Of a stretch of DNA of 64,000 nt, positions 10,556 to 20,509 are shown piece after piece. Made by a program: the position numbers and the translations under genes. Source of the stretch: Venturia oleaginea. Taxonomy: Eukaryota; Ascomycota; Dothideomycetes; Venturiales; Venturiaceae. The notes under the pieces were generated by a model. The model was not told where the DNA came from. It worked only from the letters and a program-made list of their open reading frames with translations, and ran no database searches. How positions within the stretch are numbered: the first letter of the stretch is position 1; every line of letters starts with the position of its first letter. Where the stretch lies: positions 1,612,001 to 1,676,000 of the forward strand of contig JABMLP010000010.1 in the NCBI GenBank assembly GCA_013176395.1, written 5' to 3'.

Positions 10556-13500
10556 TTTTTGAATGGGTGTAAGGATAGAAAAGGATGTGATTGTTATTTG
10601 AGAATATGGAAACGCGTGAGAAGAGGTGATGATTGTGGTATCCCTTCATTCGGGTGAGTGGGATAGTCATTTTATATACTGTTCCTTCTCCAGGAAATGC
10701 TTCAAATCAGGCAACAGTCAAAGCATATAAAGTACTAATTGAAAACGGCATTTCCAGGCATAATGTTCCGAGATGGAGGGAATGGATGCGATGGAGCGAT
10801 TGGCGAATCAAGGAAGAAAGAAAGTGGCAGCCTGAAGGGTAATTGTTAGCAGTGAGAGTTTCTACAGCGTTGATATTGCTGACTTCGGCATGATGACCGT
10901 TCTATGTTTGACGAAACGCAGGACGTCTCCCTAGGCAACGTGATGGACGGCGGAGTTGCAAATTGTCAAAGCTGTCGCTAATGCCCCAATAGGTGGAAAC
11001 ATGGCAGCCTTATTTTTTCGGCAAGAATTTGTTTTTACACTCTCTGTTTTACAACTTAGTTCCGTGACTCCAGCCTACGGAAATGCTCCCCTTGAAAGCC
11101 AAAAAGCATACCCAGTCTCTTTCTCTACGGAGAGGTACCGATGTACCTAATCCACCGCCCCCTCGTAAGGCCTCTCCTTCCCGACAAAGAGAAAGATTAA
11201 CCGTAAGGAGGTTTAAAGGAGTTGAACCTCTAGGCTACTCGTCCCGTTCGTTAAACGTACGAGGGAGATAGAGGCCTCTGCGTTATTACTCTGGCTCTCT
11301 TGAACTCCGGAGAGATAAGAGGTTCCCAGGTGTCACCGGCATGGAGCCATAACATTCGTCCTCGACACCCGCAGCCTCCTTTTTTTTTTTTTTTCCGAGC
11401 TCTGGTTCACCTCTAACCCAAGGTTTCATACTAGGAAGCGATTGAATCCGCACGCCGTTTCCACGTGATGTGAACTTCTCTCTTCAAGATGCGTTTGATC
11501 GCATCTCATCTCCGATCCTTTTCTTCGCGTCTCTCCAACACCAGCACACTTCAATGGCGACATCCCATCCCTTTCCCAGCCCTTCATGCGCCAGCTAGCA
11601 TCAAATCTTGATTATTCTTGTGAAGCTGAGCCTATTTATTTGTTGACATCGTCCATAAGGACCAAAAACCAGACTCCACGCTTGATATTTCCTAGATAGA
11701 TCTTGGATAGAAACTTCAAAAGTCTGAAGCAACGCCCCCAACAAAAGATTCTTCGCTAATATTCGCAAGACCGAGCGAGATCACTCTTTCATTCCATTTA
11801 CTCTTTTTGCAGCGGAATCAAGCAAATGTAGCTTTTCAGCAGTAGATTCAACGGGTCGAGCCGTCTAGCTTAATTTCTCGATAATCGAGAGTCTATCGAC
11901 CTATCGACCAACGACAGACAAAGCCTCGAGATCTGAGCCACGACTAGTTTCAAGATGGGAACCGGAATGGAACCATGTTTAACCGAGAAAGAAGTCCAAT
12001 TATGAGAACGTCCATCGAGACGTAAGGTATAAAGCTGATAGAATACATGTCCAGATTACCATTGGAAATCCAAAATCCAAACTCCGAACTCCACGACTTG
12101 TGGTGATAGTCGACGTATCATGGGACTCGTGCAACCGAAAGACACAAAGCTGGAGCTTGGAGTCCTGGTGAATCTGTGACGCCGCTTTGGCACAGCTGGC
12201 GGTCGGGGGCGACATATAATCCAATTTATTTTTCGCTCCGGTCATGCATGTCGTCGAGGTCGAGATCCTACGGCCACTGGCTGATTCACGAACCAACCCG
12301 AACTCTGGTTCTCACTCATTCTCTCGGCTTGTCTCTGCTCATACTCCTCCGAGGCTTCTTTCAGGTCGTTGATTTGCTCCTTGCTGATATTAGTGATATG
12401 GTACCGGCCTCATATTAGTGAAGCGAACCTTTGTCAATGGAGGACCAGCCGTTGTGACAAGGAATCCATCTCGGCCCTATTCCTGTCAGCACTTGCAAGA
12501 TTCTTTCTTAAGATGGTCTCTTACCTGGTGCGTGTATGGTCGTACGATCGCATCTGGCCCGCAGAAGTACCGTATTTCACTTTGAATTATGGCCCGGCTG
12601 ATTCCATAGCCAGGTACGAAATAGCTATTCACGGCATTGTATTGCTGAGCCATGTTCAAGAATTGCTAAATTGGTTCTAGAAATGGAATTAATTGCTGAA
12701 AGGAACAGACGAGGTATAGCTGAAGCAGAAGTAAGGCAAGATCTATGGCCCAGTTATACAATCTTCATGATGAAGCAGTTGAAATACCTGATCTACTGTG
12801 TAAATGGTTATCGGGCTAACATCAAATTTCCCCCCAACTATTCTCAGGCAGATGCCTGCAAGATTTGGGCTCCAAACTCGAGGCGAGGAGTGAGGCATCA
12901 ATACCCCTGGCGCTAGCCCTGTCCCCTGAAGCTTGCTATACGAAGAGAGCAATCATTGGTCCAGCACTTCAAGATTTGCATCGTCAGAATATTACCGTCT
13001 CGCTGTCCTCGCCTTGCAAAGCGTGCGCTCCCAGAACTGCTGTCTGTAGTTCACAATAAGTAGCAGTGTTCTGGCCAGTTTAGCATCTGGTTACTATCTG
13101 TCTGACTTCAGTGATTTTGACGTTGCGGAAGTCATTACTGTACTTTAAATTCAATACAAAGATTGTTTCGATAGGGCAGCAAGCGGGGTACATGTTTACA
13201 CAGTACACGAATGTGCCGGGTAAGGAATAGACACTGTCGATTCCCAATTTGCAGATCGTTCTTACAGGGCGAGTCCTTGAATTCAAGAAGCCAACAATTC
13301 GACCCCGTGAGATGTTGACTTTGATTACAGATACCAATTTCACGATCCGACTCTGGAATGCTCGACATCGCCACTACCACCAGCAAGGACCAGGCACAGA
13401 AGCCTAGAGGCCCAAAATCCTACGTGTTACTGCCCATATGCACCTCAGTGTAAAGTTGTCAATTCTCAGTTACACCATGAACCTCGCATGCTTACCGTCG

Positions 13501-13755
13501 CGAATACACGAGCTTTTCGAAGCCATCTGTATGCTACCTACAAGCCAGAAGTACCGGCCACGTACTACGACGATTTCGACCTCTTTTCACCGCCAGGAAT
13601 CCGTTTCGCATAACTTTGGGCATCCGTCTGCTTGGCATGTTTGCATACGTCCGAATGTCCTGGAATATATTCAGCCTGGCCGAGATGGTGCCGTGTCCTT
13701 GCCACGGGATATCATCACAGCCTGCCAGCGCTTCTCCTTCTCCACCTCCAGCCAG
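10556..13755. other. Gene-poor region, no supported gene
   Basis: 3.2 kb with only short, unrelated open frames and no recognisable protein motif. A poly-T tract lies near 11382-11396. The stretch 11130-11330 contains short inverted motifs (ACGAGGGAG against CTCGTCCCG), which may be transposon debris. Composition is mixed and shows no clear boundaries. Confidence 0.5.
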
Positions 13756-14156
13756 CAGCACACACAGCGAGAACTCAATTCTTGGTATTTACAGAAGTAT
13801 CATCTAAAGATCATCAAAACACATCTGCCAGTGGCCGCTCCGGCCTCTAGAGGCCATCGTGCGTCCCTCAGCATCGAGGAGGTACCTATAGAGTCGCCGT
13901 CGCGGCCACTGCAGAGCAAGCACACGAATACACGAGCAAGCTACACGAACGATGCGTCCACCAAAGACAACAGCAACCATCTAGTCACTATCTCCCGGCT
14001 AGTCCATCACCCCAGATGACACTGCAACGCCCGAGTCGATGAGTCACCGCTAGAACGGCAATACCTTCAACACAACTCAAACACCAGACGCCCGGTGTGC
14101 AATAATCGGCACCACACACCACTGCAATGACTAGACAACCTCTCCCAACGTCTTGG

Positions 14157-14830
14157 CAAACCGTCCTGTTACAAGCCGTTGCCCAGAGCCTTGAGCCTCT
14201 CCCCAAACTGTTGCCTCCCAGTTATGGCATTGGCAAGAGTAGGTGCGCGACACAGTAAGTAGTAAGGACGCATAGAAGGAGCTTATTGGCGGCAAATCCC
14301 CTCCCTGTAAGCTAGCAGACGTAGCCTTGAGCCTCTCCCCAGACTGTTGCGTCCCAGTTACGGCATTGGCAAGAGTAGGAGCGCGATATAGCAAGCAGGG
14401 AGAGCGACTAGCAGCAGATAGGCTCCGACTATAAGACGACAGGTCTACAACACAATCGATGCGACACGATACGGCAGCTGCTAGAGAACCTCATCTACTA
14501 TCGTCTCCGCAAACCGTCCTGCTGCAAGCTGATGTCCAGAGCCTTGAGCCTCTCCCCAAACTGTTGCGTCCCAGTTATGGCATTGGCAAGAGTAGGTGCG
14601 CGACACAGTAAGCAGTAAGGACGCATAGAAGGAGCTTATTGGCGGCAAATCCCCTCCCTACAAGCCAGCAGACGTAGCCTTGAGCCTCTCCCCAGACTGT
14701 TGCGTCCCAGTTACGGCATTGGCAAGAGTAGGAGCGCGATATAACAAGTAGAAAGAGTGACTAGCAGCAGGTAGGCTCCGACTGTAAGACGGCAGGTCTA
14801 TAGCACGATCGGTAGCCATACAATACGGCA
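14157..14830. repeat. Tandem duplication, about 350-bp unit, in the left arm
   Basis: Two copies start at AAACCGTCCTG (about 14158 and 14510). Each copy itself contains two diverged versions of a shorter module built on GAGCCTCTCCCCARACTGTT and GCATTGGCAAGAGTAGG. The same arrangement is mirrored in the right arm at about 17710-18390. Confidence 0.85.
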
Positions 14831-15334
14831 GCCACCAGATAGCCTCGTCTACGGGCATACCCGGAGTATCACACTCAAGCAGCGAAATCACGACTACGAT
14901 GGTTACTATTGTCTCCAGCATCACACAACCAAGTGCACTGCCGCATAGGAATCTGGTGCAAGGCAACAATCACAAGCGGAAACACATTTCGGGAACAGAC
15001 AAGCCTTGAGGGATAAGGCAAAAGACACAGACGAAGCTGAGTACTGGAGGGAGACTGTAGGTAAAAGGTTAGCGAAACAAGAGGTATGGCCTCTTGGGAT
15101 CTATATAGCACGGATATACTAGCAGAATAACCAGTATCGACAAGAGCCAGTGGGCATTTGGAAATACTGGTTTAGGGAAAAGAGGGAGGACGGAAGGGAC
15201 AGCTGGTCTTGTTTAAGTGAACGAGGCGAAGTGGGGCGTGGTAGATTATATGATTTATCACGTGTCGGCTGTCTGGTGAAGTCCTCCTGACCGGACATAG
15301 CTGCGTGATTAAGCGGCTGCAACCGAGTAGGAAA

Positions 15335-15359
15335 CAATCAATCAATCAATCAATCAATC
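15335..15359. repeat. (AATC)n microsatellite at inner end of left arm
   Basis: Six AATC units mark the inner boundary of the left arm. The complementary (GATT)n run is at 17176-17213. Confidence 0.95.
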
Positions 15360-17175
15360 CAGCCAGTAGTGACTGATAGTGTGGCCCATGCAAGGCGGCA
15401 ACAACAGGCTCGGCGGATAGATCCGCAAATACTAGTAGAGCTCTGGGTTAAAGCGAAGTTGTACACCTCGCGCTCGGATCGTCGCCTCACTTCTCGCCCA
15501 TCAGTTCCGTCCTGGGAGCACTAACGGATTGGCTGGCTACTCAAAACACACGTCTGTTATTTGAGGGATCCATGAATTGGATTTGTGACGGATTGATGGC
15601 ATGGAGCAAGCAGAAAACCTGAGACGCCAATCGAGCACTGATAAGGCTGCCAATGATTTTCTAATTGGAGCTTTCGTAGTGTGTAGCCTAAATGCTACTT
15701 CGTCATTCCGAACCTCTCTCTTCTCCTTCATCGGTGCCCTGCCATTCCTGTTCTTCTACCGAATCACTCTGTTCTTGTTCCGAATCCGTTTCAGCTCGGT
15801 GCCTCGCTGCATTGTTGTCGTACGCAATTGCGATATGTCCACACTTACGACCTCACGGAGCTTCTCTCTCTCATTCCTGCTGACAGACTCTCAGGCCACT
15901 GGAAAATCAGCCTTCGATTTCCCAGGGTCTGACTCCCAGTTGTTGAACTTGAATCGTTCCCGTCTCACCAACTTATATCTGCCAGGAACCATACAACTTG
16001 CTTTTTAACAGCACATCATTTTGAGATCGATATGGATAAACCCCCCGCAATATCCTGCTTCTCAATCTCCAAAAAATTATCGATATCGATCTGTACTTGA
16101 GAGTTTTGCATTGAGGTAAATTCGTAGTGGGCGTGAATCAAGGAACCTTAGCGGGATCCTGTGCTTTTATAACTGTCACTTGATGGGCCATTGACAGGCT
16201 ATAATTTCGATAACTTCCGATTGAACTCAACATACTGCATTTTACACATATTTCCAAGAGGCCTGTTATCAAGTAATTGAACATATTTTTCTATAATAGC
16301 CTGTTGATTAGCAGTCAATATCTCCTCCATCGCAAAAAGAAACTTATTTTTACTAACATATACGCGCCTAAGTCGCTAGTAACCGAGTACAGCGCTAAAA
16401 GCTTCTCGGACTTAATTTTACAGTTTACGGCTTACGGCTTACGGCTTAAAATGATATTTATTGGACTACGAGTATACGAGCGAGGTTAGGAAAGCACCGC
16501 GTTAAGTAAATATACTGCTCCTGCCGTACTTGTCTTAGAAGGAAGGTACGGCTAACTTCCTACTTACGGCCTGTTAACGGCCAGCTAACGAGAGATTACG
16601 TTGCAAATTCCTATTAACGAGTCGTTGTACGATGTTACTGTTGATCATAGCTGCTATAACGAGATAACGCTAAGCTTTGGCTATGGTACTATGTGTTACG
16701 GGGAACTCGTTTCTCAACACAGTTGATTATGTCAAGACCTTCTTGACACCTGTGTTCTCTTGTTTTGGTCCGTGGGTTTGGGGTAAGGGCAATATCAGTC
16801 TGGAAGTACTTACCTTAAGTACCTTTCCTTGCTCAGGTTCTTTGGAGGCTCACTAGATCCTAGCCGTCCGATGTATCTCCCAATTCAATTGTCGTCTAAC
16901 CGATTTGATCCTCAGATCAATCCTGAACGCTTGTCGGTTAGTATGAAGGTTGGGGGTGGGCTTGCTTCGTGTGCATATGACTTGTGCTTGATTGTATCAA
17001 AGTAAAAGGTCGTTACTGTAGTAGGTTGAAGAAGCTCCTATGTGAGAAACATAACATGAGATAACCACGAAGAGAGAAAGGAAAGTCCGTCCAACGTCCT
17101 CCCTATATACCCTTCTGGTTCTGGGTGCCAAGGTGTATTCCCACACCTCTTGGCTCTTCCCACACTTCCCACACT
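15360..17175. other. Central spacer of the inverted-repeat element
   Basis: No intact gene. The stretch 16000-16700 is AT-rich and carries a 7-bp tandem repeat TTACGGC (three copies, 16425-16445). Around 16700-16720 the sequence CGTTTCTCAACA resembles the end of a retrotransposon LTR, but I cannot find a partner end. Confidence 0.45.
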
Positions 17176-18781
17176 GATTGATTGATTGATTGATTGATTG
17201 ATTTTATCCTACTCGGTTGCAGCCGCTTAATCACGCAGCTATGTCCGGTTAGGAGGACTTCATCAGACAGCCGACACGTGATAGATTATATAATCCACCG
17301 CGCCCCACTTCGCCCCGTTCACTGAAACAAGACCAGCTGTCCCCTCCGTCCTCCCTCTTTTCCCTTAACCAGTATCTCCAAATGCCCGCTGGCTCTTGTA
17401 GATACTGGTTATTCTGCTAGTATATCTGTGCTATGTAGACTCAAGAGGCAATGCCTCGTGTTTCGCTATCCTTCTACCTACAGTCTCCCTCTAATGCTCA
17501 GCTTGTCTATCTGTTTCGCCTTATCCCTCAAGGCCAATGGGTTCCCTAAGTATGTTTCTGCTTGTGAAAGTTGCCTTGCACCAGATTCCTATGCGGCGGT
17601 GTATTTGGTTGTGTGATGCTGGAGACAATAGTAACCATCGTAGTCGTGATTTCGCTGCTTGGGTGTGATACTCCGGGTATGCCCGTGGACGAGGCTGTCT
17701 GGTAGCTGCCGTATTGTATGGCGCCGATCGTGCTATAGACCTGCCGTCTTATAGTCGGAGCCTATCTGCTGCTAGTCGCTCTCCCTGCTTGCTATATCGC
17801 GCTCCTACTCTTGCCAATGCCATAACTGGGACGCATCAGTCTGGGGAGAGGCTCAAGGCTACGTCTGCTGGCTTGTAGGGAGGGGATTTGCCGCCAATAA
17901 GCTCCTTCTATACGTCCTTACTGCTTACTGTGTTGCGCACCTACTCTTGCCAATGCCATAACTGGGACGCAACAGTTTGGGGAGAGGCTCAAGGCTCTGG
18001 ACATCAGCTTGCAGCAGGACGGTTTGCGGAGACGATAGTAGATGAGGTTCTCTAGCAGCTGCCGTATCGTGTCGCACCGATTGTGTTGTAGACCTGTCGT
18101 CTTATAGTCGGAGCCTATCTGCTGCTAGTCGCTCTCCCTGCTTGCTATATCGCGCACCTACTCTTGCCAATGCCATAACTGGGACGCAACAGTCTGGGGA
18201 GAGGCTCAAGGCTACGTCTGCTAGCTTACAGGGAGGGGATTTGCCGCCAATAGGCTCCTTCTATGCGTCCTTACTACTTACTGTGTCGCGCACCTACTCT
18301 TGCCAATGCCATAACTGGGAGGCAACAGTTTGGGGAGAGGCTCAAGGCTCTGGGCAACAGCTTGTAGCAGGACGGTTTGCCAAGACGTTGGGAGAGGTTG
18401 TCTAGTCGTTGCAGTGGTGTGTGGTGCCGATTGTTGCGCACCGGGCGTCTGGTGTTTGAGTTGTGTTGAAGGTATTGCCGTTCTAGCAGTGACTCGTCGA
18501 CTCGGAGCGTTGCAGTGTCATCTGGGGTGATGGACTAGCCGGGAGATAGTGACTAGATGGTTGCTGTTGTCTTTGGTGGACGCATCGTTCGTGTAGCTTG
18601 CTCATGTATTCGTCTGCTTGCTCTGCCGTGGCCGCGACGGCGACTCTAGAGATATCTCATCGACGCTGAGGGACGCGCGATGGCCTCTAGAGGCCGGAGC
18701 GGCCACTGGCAGAGGTGTTTTGATGATCCTTAGATGATACTTCTGTAAATTCCAAAAATTGAGTTCTCGCTGTGTGTGCTG
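17176..18781 (-). repeat. Right arm of long inverted repeat
   Basis: Reverse-complement copy of 13756-15359. Differences I could see between the arms are mostly single-base changes, many of them transitions. This suggests that the arms were made recently or are kept similar, and possibly that RIP-like mutation has acted lightly. Confidence 0.9.
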
Positions 18782-19163
18782 TTTTTCACTTCCCACACTG
18801 TGGGCAATGCCAAGTGCTGTGGGAACTGTGGGAATATCACGTGACTCCTGCACGTACTATTCTCTCTTAGGACTGACCTGGTTGCACCAGTCCCCTCTTG
18901 TGCGCCCAACGGATTCCACTCCACATCAGTCCTAACAACAACTTCTTGTTATCCAACCATCCTCTGCAAGTCCCGTTGTCCCTGCTCTTCGGTCTTGAGG
19001 TGATCTGTGACACTATGGCTCAACATGCGCCACAAAGTCAAAGCAAGATTGAGATTGATTCAGAGCGATTGATGCAAACACTCATAAAATTCGGGTTTCC
19101 CCACATCTGGACTGTAGTGCAACACCTCCGTCTCCGATAACCTTGATATTTAAGTCTGCCAAA
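18782..19163. other. Intergenic, no supported gene
   Basis: Flank between the inverted-repeat element and the RNA-ligase-like pseudogene. A stretch with repeated TGTGGGAA/TTCCCACA words lies near 18786-18838. No coding signal. Confidence 0.5.
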
Positions 19164-19661
19164 ATGGCTGAGAACGTCGAAATCACGCTCGATCGCCTCG
19201 CTGCTGCAAAGCCATCGCTTGTGAAGTATACAAAGCACCCGGACACGACACTTCCGCTCAAAATCTACAATTACACATCCAACATACAAAAGATGCTGGA
19301 CGCCTGAAACCCTCATGGCGCGCGGCCTCGTCCTCGAAGCAGGCATATCTACGATTGTTGCGAGACCCATGAAAACATTCTTTAACCACGACGCTGGCAC
19401 CCCTACACCACTGACTAAGAACACGAGATTCACAGCCTGGAGAAAGTAGACGGGTCGCTGGGGCTGTGGTTTTGCTACCGCGGTAAGTGGATGATGGCAA
19501 CACGGGGCTCGTTTTCCAATCCCCAGATCACCGAGGGCACAGTGATGGCCATGGAACTCCGTCTAGACACGTTCGTAAGGTTGAAAACAAGAAATAAACT
19601 CTCCCCAAGTCCGTTAGCAAAAGCCTTGAGAAAGTCCATGTTGATGCACAAATCACAATAA
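19164..19661 (+). pseudogene. Frameshifted T4 RNA ligase 1-like protein
   Basis: Three reading-frame pieces line up with RNA ligases of the T4 Rnl1-like group, which join RNA ends through a lysyl-AMP intermediate. Piece 1 (ATG 19164 to about 19296) ends near LKIYNYTSNIQ. Piece 2 (from 19297) reads WTPETLMARGLVLEAG and then VARPMKTFFNHDAG. Piece 3 (from 19437) reads LEKVDGSLGLW and then KWMMATRGSFSNPQ, and contains the nucleotidyltransferase motif I KxDG (19443-19454). Each step needs a one-base frame change, so at least two frameshifts interrupt it. The domain is also truncated after motif I: the later motifs are not recognisable. An intron at either break is unlikely because no GT-AG pair fits. 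Sits beside a transposon-like element. Confidence 0.75.
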
Positions 19662-19832
19662 GATTCCATCAAATCGGATGTATTCTCATTGCGTTCCAGT
19701 TTTTCTAGGGAGTTTCTGAAATAGATATATCCGTAACATCAGAGGTATATCGATGGCCGAAAGCGATTGAGAATTGCGGGGGTATACGTGTAGTAGGAGA
19801 GTGTATATTTATCAGTCCCCCGGATACAACAG

Positions 19833-19840
19833 TATATATA
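19833..19840 (+). promoter_or_regulatory. TATA box upstream of secreted protein gene
   Basis: TATATATA about 60 nt before the ATG at 19898, a suitable position for a strongly or conditionally expressed gene. Confidence 0.5.
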
Positions 19841-19897
19841 CAAGACGATTTCCATCATCGATATTTTGCCGTCAATAACTCCATATCAATTCCAAAT

Positions 19898-20311
19898 ATG
19901 TACTCGCTACTTTGCCTCTCAACACTCGTCCTTGCCGCCTTACTGCAAGTCTGTGGGCTTGCTCTTACGAATCCTCCTAGCAATAACGTTGGAGCAGCTA
20001 TAGGAGTTTCCGATGCTCCAAGTGGCAAGATAGAGATCTGCGGGATTTGTTTTAAAGGTGGCGATAAAAAAATCGTAGGTTTTACTAACTAAACACTATG
20101 GGCTGTCTCATTATTCAAGTCTAAATATCGAGCCTTATAGACAACTTCTTGTTTTGGGGAAGGACATGGGGAATGCACGGTTAAATGTGGTGCAGAGGAT
20201 ACTGGGCGAGCTGCTAAATTGTGCTGCGTATGTTCTACCTCCCGGAGCTTAGGGGCCTTGCTAACGTGTTCGTAGAAAGCGGACTGTGCCAATATCCCCG
20301 GACGACGTTGA
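19898..20311 (+). CDS. Small Cys-rich secreted protein (effector-like)
   Basis: Three exons inferred: 19898-20074, 20141-20227 and 20276-20311, giving 99 aa. Residues 1-22 form a typical signal peptide ending LQVCGLA. The mature part has eight Cys: EICGICFKGG, TTSCFGEGHGECTVKCG, KLCCKADC. Intron 1 has GTAGGT and a perfect TACTAAC, although the acceptor used (TTATAG) lies about 55 nt downstream of it. Intron 2 has GTATGT and GCTAAC before GTAG. Splicing is supported because both introns restore an open, Cys-dense frame. Unspliced, the frame stops after 64 aa. No family recognised; extracellular role is inferred from the signal peptide only. Position next to transposon remains is typical of fast-evolving secreted genes. 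Confidence 0.65.
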
Positions 20312-20509
20312 TACAGACTTCGGTAAATCGTTGGATGATGGCTCTATTTGCGGTCCTCAGGAAGGCGAAGGATTGAGATTGATATTTCGGCGATGTTTGT
20401 GTCGCCCTTGATTTCGAACCATATCCAATGCCAAACAGGTCATCCAGTCTAAACCCTTCCAGTACATTCCTTAATCAATTCTACTCATTCCAAAAACCAA
20501 TCCATAGAA

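Larger units (their letters stand above)
13756..15359 (+). repeat. Left arm of long inverted repeat
   Basis: 1604 bp. Landmarks shared with the right arm include the palindrome CCTCTAGAGG (near 13848), the tandem blocks around 14157-14830 and the inner end GGCTGCAACCGAGTAGG followed by AATC repeats. Short frames inside it (for example on the minus strand at 14131-14394) are conserved in both arms only because the DNA is duplicated. Confidence 0.9.
13756..18781. mobile_element. 5-kb element with 1.6-kb terminal inverted repeats
   Basis: The left arm (13756-15359) and the right arm (17176-18781) are reverse complements with high identity over their whole length. Both outer ends start at AGCACACACAGCGAGAACTC and both inner ends run into an (AATC)n microsatellite. 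The 1.8-kb centre (15360-17175) has no intact gene. On its minus strand near 15700-15870 is a short decayed frame with an acidic Ser/Asp/Glu-rich stretch, possibly a relic of a transposase C terminus. I see no clear target-site duplication next to the outer ends. A non-autonomous foldback-type or long-TIR DNA transposon, or an inverted duplication of an older repeat, would both fit. Confidence 0.75.

Noticed and set aside
13438..14019. 193-aa frame across the left outer boundary of the inverted repeat
   Set aside because: Crosses the element edge; the shared part differs from the right-arm copy mostly at amino-acid-changing sites.
14131..14394. 87-aa frame present in both inverted-repeat arms (also 18142-18405)
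   Set aside because: Conservation is explained by DNA duplication; the frame starts inside tandem modules and shows no protein-level constraint.
16700..16725. LTR-like end CGTTTCTCAACA
   Set aside because: No matching LTR start, primer-binding site or second LTR found.
15335..17213. AATC/GATT runs as telomere- or CRISPR-like repeats
   Set aside because: Simple tetranucleotide microsatellites without spacers, in a eukaryotic context.
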